From JBMOOG01 sp049324535 (lineage in GTDB: Bacteria; Pseudomonadota; Alphaproteobacteria; Rhodobacterales; Rhodobacteraceae), in the NCBI GenBank assembly GCA_049324535.1, contig JBMOOG010000010.1, forward strand, positions 1-64,000: a stretch of DNA of 64,000 nucleotides, read 5' to 3'. Under the pieces are notes generated by a model. That model saw nothing but the letters and a program-made list of their open reading frames with translations. It was not told where the DNA came from and ran no database searches. How positions within the stretch are numbered: position 1 is the stretch's first letter; the number at the start of each line of letters is the position of its first letter. Position numbers and translations under genes: made by a program. Of the stretch, positions 17,925 through 26,635 are shown one piece after another.

Positions 17925-18043
17925 GTCTGTCTCCTCACTCTGTGCGCGAACCCGTCAGTCGCGGGCTCGTCGTCTCTGGCCGGTGTCTGGCCGAATTGGC
18001 CGGCACATCGTGCTGCTACACATGCTTTTGGCGCGGCTGGCAA

Positions 18044-18074
18044 GCGTTTTCCGCTGGAAACGGGCGTTTTCCGC
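18044..18074 (-). promoter_or_regulatory. 20-bp-spaced direct repeat upstream of the HU gene
   Basis: The 11-mer GCGGAAAACGC (minus strand) occurs at 18044-18054 and again at 18064-18074, exactly 20 bases apart, about two helical turns. Just downstream on the minus strand, TTGCCA (-35-like) is followed 17 bases later by TGTAGC. The repeat therefore sits where an activator would bind ahead of the HU gene. No regulator is identified. Confidence 0.4.
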
Positions 18075-18078
18075 AAGC

Positions 18079-19560
18079 TCAGAGGAAGGCTGTTTCTTCG
18101 AAACTACGCAACTTGCGGCTGTGGATGCGCTCGAGCGGCATGTCGCGCAGCCGCTCCATGGCGCGCACTCCGATCAGAAGGTGCCGGCTGACCTGGGTCC
18201 GGTAGAAGTCGGTGGCCATGCCGGGAAGCTTCAGCTCGCCGTGCAGCGGCTTGTCGGAGACGCAGAGCAGCGTGCCATAGGGCACCCGGAACCGGAAGCC
18301 GTTTGCAGCGATGGTGGCGCTTTCCATGTCCAGCGCGATGGCGCGCGACTGCGACAGGCGCTGGACCGGGCCGGACTGGTCGCGCAGCTCCCAGTTGCGG
18401 TTGTCGATGGTGGCGACCGTGCCGGTGCGCATGATGCGCTTCAGCTCGTAGCCGTCCAGTTCGGTGATGTCGGCGACCGCCTCCTGAAGCGCGATCTGGA
18501 TCTCGGCCAGCGCCGGGATCGGCACCCAGACCGGAAGGTCGGCGTCCAGGACGTGATCCTCGCGCACATAGGCGTGGGCCAGCACGAAGTCGCCCAGGGA
18601 CTGCGAGTTGCGCAGGCCGGCGCAATGGCCGACCATCAGCCAGGCATGCGGCCGCAGCACCGCGATGTGGTCGGTCGCGGTCTTGGCGTTCGAGGGGCCC
18701 ACGCCGATGTTCACCAGCGTGATGCCCTGCCCGCCCCGCCGCTTGAGGTGATAGGTCGGCATCTGCGGCAGCTTGGGCAGCGCCGGCAGCACGTCGTCCG
18801 GGGCGGTGATCTCCATGTTGCCCGGTCCGACGAAGGAGATGTAGCCGCTGGACGGATCGCCCAGCGCCCGGCGGGCATAGGCCTCGAATTCGTCCACGTA
18901 GAACTGGTAGTTGGTGAAGAGCACGTGGTTCTGGAAATGCCCGGGGTCGGTCGCGGTGTAATGCGCGAGCCGCGCCAGCGAGTAATCGACGCGCTGCGCC
19001 GTGAAGGGGGCAAGGTGCCCCGATCCGTCCGGGTTGGGCTTGGCCGTGCCGTTCACGATGTCGTCGTTGGTGGTGGACAGGTCCGGCACGTCGAACACGT
19101 CGCGCAGGCTGAAGTCCAGCACCCCGTCCTGCGGGACCGCCACCGTCGGGTTGGACGCCAGCGCGAAGTGCACCGGGATCGGTGTCTCGCTGGGGCCGAT
19201 CGTCACCGGCACGCCGTGGTTGCGGATCAGAAGGTCGATCTGCTGGACCAGGTAGTTGCGGAAGAGGTCGGGCCGGGTGACCGTCGCGCTGTAGGTGCCG
19301 GGCGTCGCGACATGGCCGAAGCTCAGCCGGCTGTCCGCCTTGGCGTGGCTGGTCGTCGTCAGCCGGATCTCGGGGTAGAAGGCGCGCACCCGCCCGTGCG
19401 GGCGCTGGCCCGCGAGCGCGGCGACGAACTTGTCGAACAGGAAGGCCGTGGCCTGGGCGTAAAGCGCCTCGAGCCGAGACACCGCGGCCTCGGCGTCGTC
19501 GAAGGCCTCGAACGCGGGAAGAGGCGGCGTCAGGATCAATGGCGCGTCAGTGAGGGTCAT
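18079..19560 (-). CDS. amn: AMP nucleosidase
   Basis: A 493-aa enzyme hydrolysing AMP to adenine and ribose-5-phosphate for purine balance. The N-terminal domain contains RVRAFYPEIRLTTTS and QQIDLLIRNHGVPV. The C-terminal phosphorylase-like domain has NIGVGPSNAKTATDHIAVLR, MVGHCAGLRNSQSLGDFVLA, and ALDMESATIAANGFRFRVPYG. Length and motifs fit E. coli-type Amn. It appears monocistronic, with 159 bases separating it from the sulfotransferase cassette. Confidence 0.95.
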   Translation of the reverse strand: MTLTDAPLILTPPLPAFEAFDDAEAAVSRLEALYAQATAFLFDKFVAALAGQRPHGRVRAFYPEIRLTTTSHAKADSRLSFGHVATPGTYSATVTRPDLFRNYLVQQIDLLIRNHGVPVTIGPSETPIPVHFALASNPTVAVPQDGVLDFSLRDVFDVPDLSTTNDDIVNGTAKPNPDGSGHLAPFTAQRVDYSLARLAHYTATDPGHFQNHVLFTNYQFYVDEFEAYARRALGDPSSGYISFVGPGNMEITAPDDVLPALPKLPQMPTYHLKRRGGQGITLVNIGVGPSNAKTATDHIAVLRPHAWLMVGHCAGLRNSQSLGDFVLAHAYVREDHVLDADLPVWVPIPALAEIQIALQEAVADITELDGYELKRIMRTGTVATIDNRNWELRDQSGPVQRLSQSRAIALDMESATIAANGFRFRVPYGTLLCVSDKPLHGELKLPGMATDFYRTQVSRHLLIGVRAMERLRDMPLERIHSRKLRSFEETAFL

Positions 19561-19719
19561 GGGAAAAGCTCTTTTGTATCAGGAAGGTAACGCGGAGCGC
19601 CCGCCGGCATGGCGCAGGGACTTGCCGATCAAGGGAGGGTCGCGCGTTCATGCCTGAACCTGCCACCTCCGCCGCATCCGCGCAAGAGGAGGCCGCCGGC
19701 AACCCCGGTCCGGCCCGTC

Positions 19720-20726
19720 TCAGCCCGGCGCGCGGGCGGCCAGCCGGTCATGCAGGGCGCGCGCCTCGGCGGCAAGGGCCGGATCGTGCGCCGGGCAGTC
19801 CCGAGGGACGACGGGATGCAGCTCGGCCGGGTCCGACGTGGGAATGCCGATGCGGGCGGCCACGCCGCGCCAGACAGCCGGGTCGCGCGCCAGCGCTTCG
19901 GACGCGATCAGGACCAGACCCGGGATCGTGTCCGCCGCCGCCTCGAAGGCCCATGCACGGCCAGCCAGGTCCGCAGCCAGTAGTCGAGCTCGCCGGGATC
20001 GCCGCGCGCCGACCCCGTGGGCAGCATCTCGCGCAGGGTGGCGCCGAATTCATGGTGGCCGAGCCAGCCCATGTAGTCGCGGACGAAGGGATCGGCGTCC
20101 GAAAAGCGCCGGTGCTGGGCCAGCAGGCTGGCCGCATGCTGCAACGGGTCGCGCAGAACGACGAGGAAGATCGCGTCCGGCATGGCCGCGGCAAGGGTCG
20201 GCAGCCGCAGGATGGCGTTGTTGTTCTTGGCCAGGTAGCGGGTGCGCCCGGTCCGCCTCAGGACCAGCCGCACCAGGTCGCGGTACCCCGCGACGAGGTC
20301 CGGGGCCGGGCGATGCGGAACCAGCCGGTCCGCCTTAAGATAGGACGTCCCGTCGAACACGCGCCAGTAGACCTCCTCGAGCGCCTCGGGGCTGTGGAAA
20401 TCCACCTCGATCCCGTCGCCGTGCGCGCGCTCGCGCCGTGGCCCCGGCCCGGCCCTGCGCGCCAGGCGCGACCAGAGGTTGGGCGCCAGCACGAAGGGCA
20501 TGTCGGCGTAGGTCAGCGACCCGAACTGCCCGGACCGGTGAATCTCGCGCATGAGGATGGTGGTGCCGGCGCGGGCAAGGCCGGTGACATAGACATGCCG
20601 CCCGTCATCCGGGGGTGCATCCTTGAGGTAGAGACCGCGCTCGATGTCGTGCAGCATTTCGGCGATGGCCGGCGACCCCAGCACCAGCCGATGCAGGATC
20701 CGGTCAAGCGTCGAATAGTCAGACAT
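19720..20726 (-). CDS. PAPS-type sulfotransferase, apparent 1-base frameshift near the C-terminus
   Basis: A sulfotransferase-fold protein beginning MSDYSTLDRILHRLVLG. The 5'-phosphosulfate loop is at about residue 48 (VTGLARAGTTILMREI), and the 3'-phosphate motif is LRDPLQHAASLLAQHRRF. The open frame stops at 19908, after about 272 aa, in a run of arginine-rich residues. If one base is added at the GGG near 19950-19952, translation continues in a sensible frame (FEAAADTIPGLVLIASEALA) to the TGA at 19720, giving about 335 aa. This is either a real mutation or a homopolymer sequencing error. The start overlaps the upstream membrane gene by eight bases. Confidence 0.75.
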
Positions 20727-21108
20727 CGCGCCGCCTCGTGCGCAGCCACAGATACGCCAGCGAGACCAGGCCGAGCACGCCGATCGCCGCCGGTCCGGCC
20801 AGATCCGCGATCCAGGTGCCGACCCCCGGCGGGTAGGCGAGCCCCGGCAGCACGGCGGCCAGCGCGACCAGCGCCAGCAGGCCGAGAAACCGCAGCGACG
20901 CGAGTCCCATGCGCAGCGCATAGGCCGGAATCGCCCGTTCCTTCCAGTGATCGGAGATCCGGCGGCTGGTCAGGACATGACGGGCCCGCCCGGCATTCGC
21001 GACCATCTGGCGCAGCGTCGCCGCGAAGGGCAGGCGCAGAAGCACCTCGGCTGCCGCAATCCCGGCCAGCATCAGAAGGAACCAGCTTACGGGCGCGGGG
21101 TCAGTCAC
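20719..21108 (-). CDS. small membrane protein of the sulfotransferase cassette
   Basis: A 129-aa hypothetical protein with three likely membrane helices (about residues 7-25, 70-90 and 105-122) separated by a basic soluble loop (NAGRARHVLTSRRISDHWKE). I start at the GTG at 21106-21108 because it overlaps the upstream stop (GTGACTGA). A longer frame only overlays the neighbouring gene. I do not recognise the family. Its place between an arylsulfotransferase-like protein and a sulfotransferase suggests a membrane partner. Confidence 0.65.
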   Translation of the reverse strand: MTDPAPVSWFLLMLAGIAAAEVLLRLPFAATLRQMVANAGRARHVLTSRRISDHWKERAIPAYALRMGLASLRFLGLLALVALAAVLPGLAYPPGVGTWIADLAGPAAIGVLGLVSLAYLWLRTRRRDV

Positions 21109-21322
21109 CGTGGGCGGTCTTGTCGGCCGATGCGCCCTTCCGGCGGCGCAGCAGGCGCTTGATGGGGTAGTAGAGCACGGCAAAGAGGCCGAGCACCACC
21201 GAGCCCACGACGCCCAGGGCGGCCGCCAGTGCCCCGGCCCCGAGTCCCGGCCCGATGTAGGCCTGCGCCGCAACCGGGACCATGACGGCCAGGACCGTCA
21301 TCGCGAAGAGACGTCTAGTCAT
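21101..21322 (-). CDS. 73-aa membrane protein of the sulfotransferase cassette
   Basis: A signal peptide (MTRRLFAMTVLAVMVPVAAQA) precedes YIGPGLGAGALAAALGVVGS, one membrane helix, then a strongly basic tail (YPIKRLLRRRKG). The YIGPG start after the cleavage site followed by a glycine-rich helix is a recurring small-protein pattern, but its function is unknown to me. It overlaps the upstream arylsulfotransferase-like gene by eight bases and the downstream gene by a GTGACTGA overlap, so it is translationally coupled to both. Confidence 0.7.
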   Translation of the reverse strand: MTRRLFAMTVLAVMVPVAAQAYIGPGLGAGALAAALGVVGSVVLGLFAVLYYPIKRLLRRRKGASADKTAHGD

Positions 21323-22670
21323 CGCATTTCACCTTCTCGAGCTTCGACAGGACGGCTTCGGCCGGCGCCTTGTCCAGGTAACGGCTCCAGCCCAGGTGGT
21401 AGATGCGCCCGTCCTCGGCCCGGTTGACATAGCGGGCCGCGACCGACCCGTCCGGCGCCAGAACCAGTAGCCGCGCTTCGGTCACATCCTCGACCAGGGC
21501 GTAGCCGCCGGGCAGGGCGGTGAAGAGGCCGGCGGCGTAGGTGCGGATCGCGTTCGTCTCGAACGGGGCCTTCCAGGGGCTGGTGACCGCGCCTGTGGCG
21601 AAATCGTGGACCATCACCTCGGAGGCGCCGTCATAAAGCGGAAGGCCGCCCCGGTCCTCGACATCGTTGTCGTAGACCGCGATGCGGTGGTCGTCGAGCA
21701 GATCGACATCGTGCTGCGACGCCCAGGGCCCGGTCTTGGTCCAGAGGATCTGGTCGGTCGAAGGCCGGTAGAGCAGGATCATCGACAGGTTGCGCAGGCT
21801 GAGGAAGAGGTCGCCCTTCTTCCAGTACGGCCCGTCCTCGAGCACGGGTTCGACGTCGTTGAGATGGGTCGGATCGACATGGTAGCGGCCGTTGGCGAAG
21901 AGCACCGGGCCGTAGCCGTCCTCGAGAAGCTTTGCGGTCAGCGATCGTTCGAACAGCACCTTGCCGTCGGGCGAGACCGCGGCAATCCCGTCCTCGAAGA
22001 AATCCTTGCGCACCTTCTCGACGGTGTGCGGCTCGACCAGCGTCGGAATCCACGGGTTTCCGTCGGCATCGGGCTCGGTCGAATGGTGAAAGACCCGGTC
22101 GTCGATCACCCATTCCCGGCGCCCGCAGGCATCCAGCCGGAAGAGCGGCGAGAAATGGTCCTTGACGATCAGCCCGCCATCGGGCGTCAGCCAGGGGTGG
22201 ATCTCGCGGAAATGCGCACGGTCCCAGTTGGCATAGTCGCTGAAGGACGAGACGCGCGACACGCCGTCGAGCAGGGCATCGGCGTCGGGGGTCCAGCGGT
22301 GCACGACCGATCCGTCGCGCAGGCGGGTCAGCTCGATGACGTGCTGGCGAAGGGTTCCGTCGTAGCGGCTGAGCAGCAGGTAGCCATCGGGCAGAAGGGT
22401 GGGATCGCCCGACGGATAGCTCCAGCCCGTGGGCTCGGCGTCGAACCGTTCGGACCGGTAGACGACCAGCGAGTCGTCCGACGACACCAGGCGCCGCAGC
22501 GTCGCGGGGGTCTCGGCGACCGCGACCGCGACCTTGCCGACCGCACCGTAGCGCCCGTGCTGCGCGGCTCCGAGAACGACCGAGGCGAAACCCACGGCGC
22601 CCACCACCCCCGCCATCACCAGAAGCAGGACCAGCCAGAGTTCCACACGCCTGAAAAGCAGGTTCTGCAT
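21315..22670 (-). CDS. membrane-anchored arylsulfotransferase (ASST)-like beta-propeller protein
   Basis: A roughly 451-aa protein with one N-terminal membrane helix (LWLVLLLVMAGVVGAVGFASV) and a large periplasmic beta-propeller. The ASST signatures are DPTHLNDVEPV, the SLRNLSMILLYRP strand, and the WASQHDVDLLDDHRIAVYDND block, in which the conserved His-Asp pair is kept. Classical ASST moves sulfate between phenolic donors and acceptors without PAPS. Whether this branch is catalytic is unproven. A Met seven codons upstream is an alternative start. It is the first gene of a four-gene overlapping operon. Confidence 0.8.
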   Translation of the reverse strand: MQNLLFRRVELWLVLLLVMAGVVGAVGFASVVLGAAQHGRYGAVGKVAVAVAETPATLRRLVSSDDSLVVYRSERFDAEPTGWSYPSGDPTLLPDGYLLLSRYDGTLRQHVIELTRLRDGSVVHRWTPDADALLDGVSRVSSFSDYANWDRAHFREIHPWLTPDGGLIVKDHFSPLFRLDACGRREWVIDDRVFHHSTEPDADGNPWIPTLVEPHTVEKVRKDFFEDGIAAVSPDGKVLFERSLTAKLLEDGYGPVLFANGRYHVDPTHLNDVEPVLEDGPYWKKGDLFLSLRNLSMILLYRPSTDQILWTKTGPWASQHDVDLLDDHRIAVYDNDVEDRGGLPLYDGASEVMVHDFATGAVTSPWKAPFETNAIRTYAAGLFTALPGGYALVEDVTEARLLVLAPDGSVAARYVNRAEDGRIYHLGWSRYLDKAPAEAVLSKLEKVKCDD

Positions 22671-22885
22671 GTCGGTCGACTTCTGTCGCATCGAACCGAG
22701 CCGAAGACTGCGCCGCGACTCTGTGTCGCGTCAGTGCTTCTGGCGTCCATGGCCGGCGACCGGCGCTTCGCGGCGATCTGCACGGGTCCGATGTGAACAG
22801 TCCGCCGTTCAGGCCGGATCTGTTGCCGGAAGGGCGCAAGCGGCCGGCCTTGCCTCCGCCCCGTGGCCGTTGGATAGTCGCGCCC

Positions 22886-23785
22886 ATGACCGCGACGCTT
22901 CTCTCGCTTGGGCACGGCTACACCGCCCGCGCGCTCGGCCGCCGGCTGACCGCCGAGGGCTGGTCCGTCATCGGCACCACCCGCGACGACCACGCGGCCC
23001 GCGCCATCGCCGCCGAGGGGGCCGAGCCTCTCCGGCTGCCGGCGGCGGGCCTCGCGGGGTTCGACCTTTCCGGCGCGCTCGCGCGGGCCGACCACCTTCT
23101 GGTGTCGATCGCGCCGGGCCCTTCGGGCGATCCCGTGCTGGCCGCGCAGGCATCGGCGCTGGCCGAGGCGGCGCCGCATCTGCGCTGGATCGGATATCTG
23201 TCCACCACCGGCGTCTATGGCGACCACGGCGGCGGCTGGGTGGACGAGACCACGCCCGCCAATCCGGTCAGCGAACGCGGTCGCGCCCGTGTCCTTGCGG
23301 AGGGCCAGTGGCTTGATTTCGGGCGCCGGACCGGCGTGCCGGTGCAGGTGTTCCGGCTGGCCGGCATCTACGGCCCCGGCCGCGGCCCCTTCGAGAAGAT
23401 CCGCAACGGCACCGCCCAGCGCGTGATCAAGCCGGGCCAGTATTTCAGCCGCGCCCATGTCGAGGACATCGCCACGGTCCTGGCCGCCTCGATGGCGCGG
23501 CCCGACCCCGGCGCGATCTACAACGTCTGCGACGACGAGCCGGCACCCCCGCAGGACGTGCTGACCCGGGCCGCCGCCATGATCGGCATGGCCCCGCCGC
23601 CCGAAGTGCCCTACGAGAAGGCCGACCTGTCGCCGATGGCGCGGGCCTTTTATGCCGACAGCAAGCGGGTCAGGAACGACCGCATCAAGCGCGACCTCGG
23701 CGTTGCGCTTGCCTATCCGACGCTCGACGCCGGGCTGCGCGCGATCCTTGCGGCCGAGTCCCGCGATGCGGGCGCAGGGGCCTGA
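22886..23785 (+). CDS. SDR / NAD-dependent epimerase family protein (YeeZ-like)
   Basis: A 299-aa Rossmann-fold protein. The nucleotide-binding start is LLSLGHGYTARALGRRL, a degenerate GxGxxA form typical of the YeeZ-like atypical SDRs. The catalytic-like segment is GYLSTTGVYGDHGGGWVDE, then FRLAGIYGPGRGPFEKIR. The substrate is unknown. I start at the ATG at 22886; the upstream frame lacks conservation and crosses the promoter of the divergent ASST gene. Confidence 0.85.
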   Translation: MTATLLSLGHGYTARALGRRLTAEGWSVIGTTRDDHAARAIAAEGAEPLRLPAAGLAGFDLSGALARADHLLVSIAPGPSGDPVLAAQASALAEAAPHLRWIGYLSTTGVYGDHGGGWVDETTPANPVSERGRARVLAEGQWLDFGRRTGVPVQVFRLAGIYGPGRGPFEKIRNGTAQRVIKPGQYFSRAHVEDIATVLAASMARPDPGAIYNVCDDEPAPPQDVLTRAAAMIGMAPPPEVPYEKADLSPMARAFYADSKRVRNDRIKRDLGVALAYPTLDAGLRAILAAESRDAGAGA

Positions 23786-23794
23786 CGCAGGCGC

Positions 23795-24622
23795 CTAGCC
23801 CAGCCGCAGCGCCCCCGCCCCCAGCGCCACCAGCCCGACCGCGACCCAGCGCGCCCGGCCGACGGTCTCGTGCAGGATCAGCACCGAGATCAGCGTGGCG
23901 AAGAGGATCGAGGTCTCGCGCAGCGCCGCGACCATCGCCACGGGCGCCGTGGTCATCGCCCAGAGCGCCGCACCGTAGGACAGCATGGTGCCGATCCCGC
24001 CCAGCGTGGCGCGCCGCCATTCGGCGACGCAGGCCGCAACAAGGCCCGGCCCCCGGCGCAGCGCCGATACGGCCACGACCGGCGGCGCGGTCAGCAGGAA
24101 GATCCAGAGCGTGTAGCCCACGGCCGCCCCCGACTGGCGCACCCCGTGCCCGTCCGACAGGGTGTAGGCCGCGATCACCAGGGCGTTGAGTGCGGCGAAG
24201 CCCAGACCCCGCCGCGACCGCGCCAGTGCCGCAAGGCTGAGGATCCCGCCCGAGATCAGCGCGACCCCGGCCCAGGCCATCGGGGTGAGGTGCTCCGCAA
24301 GAAGCGAGGCCGACACGACCGCGACGATCATCGGCGCCGCGCCACGCATGACCGGGTAGGCCAGGCTCATGTCCGCCCGGTCGTAGGCGGCCGCCACCAA
24401 GAGATAATAGACCGTCTGGAGCGCGACCGAGAGGCCGATGAACGGCCAGCTTTCCGGCGCGGGCTGCGGGACGAAGGGCAGCGACAGGGCCGCCATCGCC
24501 GAGGCCGCGATGCAGATCGCCACCGCCAGCACCAGCGTGTCCGACGCCCCCTTGATGAGCGCGTTCCAGCCCGCGTGCATGGCGGCAGCCGCCATCACGA
24601 TGACGAAGACGGAAAGGCTCAC
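23795..24622 (-). CDS. EamA/DMT-family transporter
   Basis: A 275-aa polytopic membrane protein with about ten helices and the conserved start MHAGWNALIKG. The middle segments AYDRADMSLAYPVMRGAAP and ALRETSILFATLISVLILHE are typical of the two EamA repeats. The substrate is unknown. It converges on the SDR gene with nine bases between stops and is unlike the 16.7-kb exporter in sequence. Confidence 0.88.
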   Translation of the reverse strand: MSLSVFVIVMAAAAMHAGWNALIKGASDTLVLAVAICIAASAMAALSLPFVPQPAPESWPFIGLSVALQTVYYLLVAAAYDRADMSLAYPVMRGAAPMIVAVVSASLLAEHLTPMAWAGVALISGGILSLAALARSRRGLGFAALNALVIAAYTLSDGHGVRQSGAAVGYTLWIFLLTAPPVVAVSALRRGPGLVAACVAEWRRATLGGIGTMLSYGAALWAMTTAPVAMVAALRETSILFATLISVLILHETVGRARWVAVGLVALGAGALRLG

Positions 24623-24687
24623 GATCGATGTGACGGTTTCATGACGGTCGCAGCCAGACCCGCCCGGCCGCGGAAGTCAAGCCGGCA

Positions 24688-26601
24688 TCAGGCCCGCCGG
24701 CTCGCCACCGCGACACCGAGGACCTCGAGCACCTTCGCCTCGATCTGCGGCGCGTTCATCCCGGCCACGGCGTACATGTCCTCGGGGCTGGCCTGGTCGA
24801 TGAAGATGTCGGGCAGCACCATCGAGCGGAACTTCAGCCCGCGGTCGAAGACGCCCTCTTCGGCCAGAAGCTGGGCGACATGGCTGCCGAAGCCGCCGAT
24901 GGCGCCTTCCTCGACGCAGATCAGGGCCTCGTGCTCGCGCGCGAGCCGCAGGATCAGGTCGCGGTCCAGCGGCTTGGCAAAGCGGGCGTCGGCGACCGTC
25001 GGCGCGAGGCCGCGCGCAGCAAGGGATTCGCGCGCCTTCAGCACCTCGGCCAGCCGCGTGCCGAAGGAGAGGATCGCGACACGCCCGCCCTCGACCACGA
25101 TGCGGCCGCGCCCGATCTCCAGCGGCCGGCCGCGTTCCGGCAGTTCGACCCCCACGCCTTCGCCGCGCGGGAAGCGGAAGGCCGACGGCCGGTCGTCGAT
25201 CGCCGCGGCCGTGGCCACCATGTGCACCAGTTCCGCCTCGTCGGCAGCGGCCATGACCACCACATCGGGCAGGTTGGCCAGAAAGGCGATGTCGAAGGCG
25301 CCGGCATGGGTCGCCCCGTCGGCGCCGACCAGACCGGCGCGGTCGATGGCAAAGCGGACCGGCAGCCGCTGGATCGCCACGTCATGCACCACCTGGTCGT
25401 AGCCGCGCTGCAGGAAGGTGGAATAGAGCGCGCAGAAGGGCTTCATGCCCCCGGCGGCCAGACCGGCCGCGAAGGTCACCGCATGCTGTTCGGCGATGCC
25501 CACATCGAAGCAGCGCCGCGGGAAGCGTTCGGCAAAGAGGTTGAGCCCGGTGCCCTCGGGCATGGCCGCGGTGATCGCGACGATCTTCTCGTCGGTCTCC
25601 GCCTGACGGATCAGCGATTGCGCAAAGACCTTCGTGTAGGACGGCGCGTTCGACGGCGCCTTCTTCTGCTCGCCCGTCAGCACGTCGAACTTGGCCGTGG
25701 CGTGGCCCTTGTCGGCCGCGGCCTCGGCCGGGGCGTAGCCCTTGCCCTTCCGGGTGATCGCGTGGATCAGGATCGGCCCGGTGGCCCGGGCCTTCGCGGC
25801 CCGCAGCACGTGCAGAAGCTGGTCCAGATCGTGCCCGTCCACCGGCCCGATGTAGGAAAAGCCGAGCTGCTCGAAGAGGGTGCCGCCCACGGCCATGCCC
25901 TTGAGCATCTCCTTGGCGCGCAGCGCCCCTTCCCGCAAGGGCGGCGGCAGCAGGCTGGCCGCGCCCTTGGCGACCGCCTTCAGCTCGTCGAAGGGTCCGT
26001 CGGCGTAGAGCCGGGTCAGATAGGCGCTGAGCGCCCCCACCGGCGGCGCGATCGACATCTCGTTGTCGTTCAGGATGACGAAGAGCCGCTTCTTCAGGTG
26101 GCCCGCGTTGTTCATGGCCTCGAAGGCCATGCCGGCCGACATCGCGCCATCGCCGATCACCGCCACCGCGTCGCCCGGATCGCCCCCGAGGTCCCGCGCC
26201 GCCGCAAACCCGAGCGCCGCCGAGATCGACGTGGACGAATGGGCCGCGCCGAACGGGTCATAGGGGCTTTCCGAGCGCTTGGTGAAGCCCGACAGGCCGT
26301 CCTTCTGGCGCAGGGTGCGGATGCGGTCGCGCCGCCCGGTCAGGATCTTGTGCGGGTAGCACTGGTGGCCCACGTCCCAGATGATCTTGTCGCGCGGCGC
26401 GTCGAAGACGGCATGCAGCGCCACGGTCAGCTCGACGACGCCGAGGCCCGCGCCCAGATGCCCGCCGGTCACGCTCACCGCGCTGATCGTCTCGGCCCGC
26501 AGCTCGTCGGCAAGCTGGCGAAGCTCGCGGTCGCTCAGCGCCTTCAGGTCCGAGGGCAGCCGCACGCGGTCGAGAAGGGGGGTGTTCGGTCGCTCGCTCA
26601 T
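24688..26601 (-). CDS. dxs: 1-deoxy-D-xylulose-5-phosphate synthase
   Basis: A 637-aa TPP enzyme making DXP from pyruvate and glyceraldehyde-3-phosphate, the entry step of the MEP isoprenoid pathway. Signatures are GGHLGAGLGVVELTVALH, the TPP/metal motif GDGAMSAGMAFEAMNNAG, RKGKGYAPAE, DVGIAEQHAVTFAAGLA, and the pyrimidine-region DRAGLVGADGATHAG. I start at MSERPNTPLLDRV; an upstream in-frame extension is unconserved. It follows ispA with 34 bases between them, the classic xseB-ispA-dxs order. Confidence 0.97.
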   Translation of the reverse strand: MSERPNTPLLDRVRLPSDLKALSDRELRQLADELRAETISAVSVTGGHLGAGLGVVELTVALHAVFDAPRDKIIWDVGHQCYPHKILTGRRDRIRTLRQKDGLSGFTKRSESPYDPFGAAHSSTSISAALGFAAARDLGGDPGDAVAVIGDGAMSAGMAFEAMNNAGHLKKRLFVILNDNEMSIAPPVGALSAYLTRLYADGPFDELKAVAKGAASLLPPPLREGALRAKEMLKGMAVGGTLFEQLGFSYIGPVDGHDLDQLLHVLRAAKARATGPILIHAITRKGKGYAPAEAAADKGHATAKFDVLTGEQKKAPSNAPSYTKVFAQSLIRQAETDEKIVAITAAMPEGTGLNLFAERFPRRCFDVGIAEQHAVTFAAGLAAGGMKPFCALYSTFLQRGYDQVVHDVAIQRLPVRFAIDRAGLVGADGATHAGAFDIAFLANLPDVVVMAAADEAELVHMVATAAAIDDRPSAFRFPRGEGVGVELPERGRPLEIGRGRIVVEGGRVAILSFGTRLAEVLKARESLAARGLAPTVADARFAKPLDRDLILRLAREHEALICVEEGAIGGFGSHVAQLLAEEGVFDRGLKFRSMVLPDIFIDQASPEDMYAVAGMNAPQIEAKVLEVLGVAVASRRA

Positions 26602-26635
26602 CCTGGCTCGCCCCTGCCGGCCCCGTTCCCGCCGG

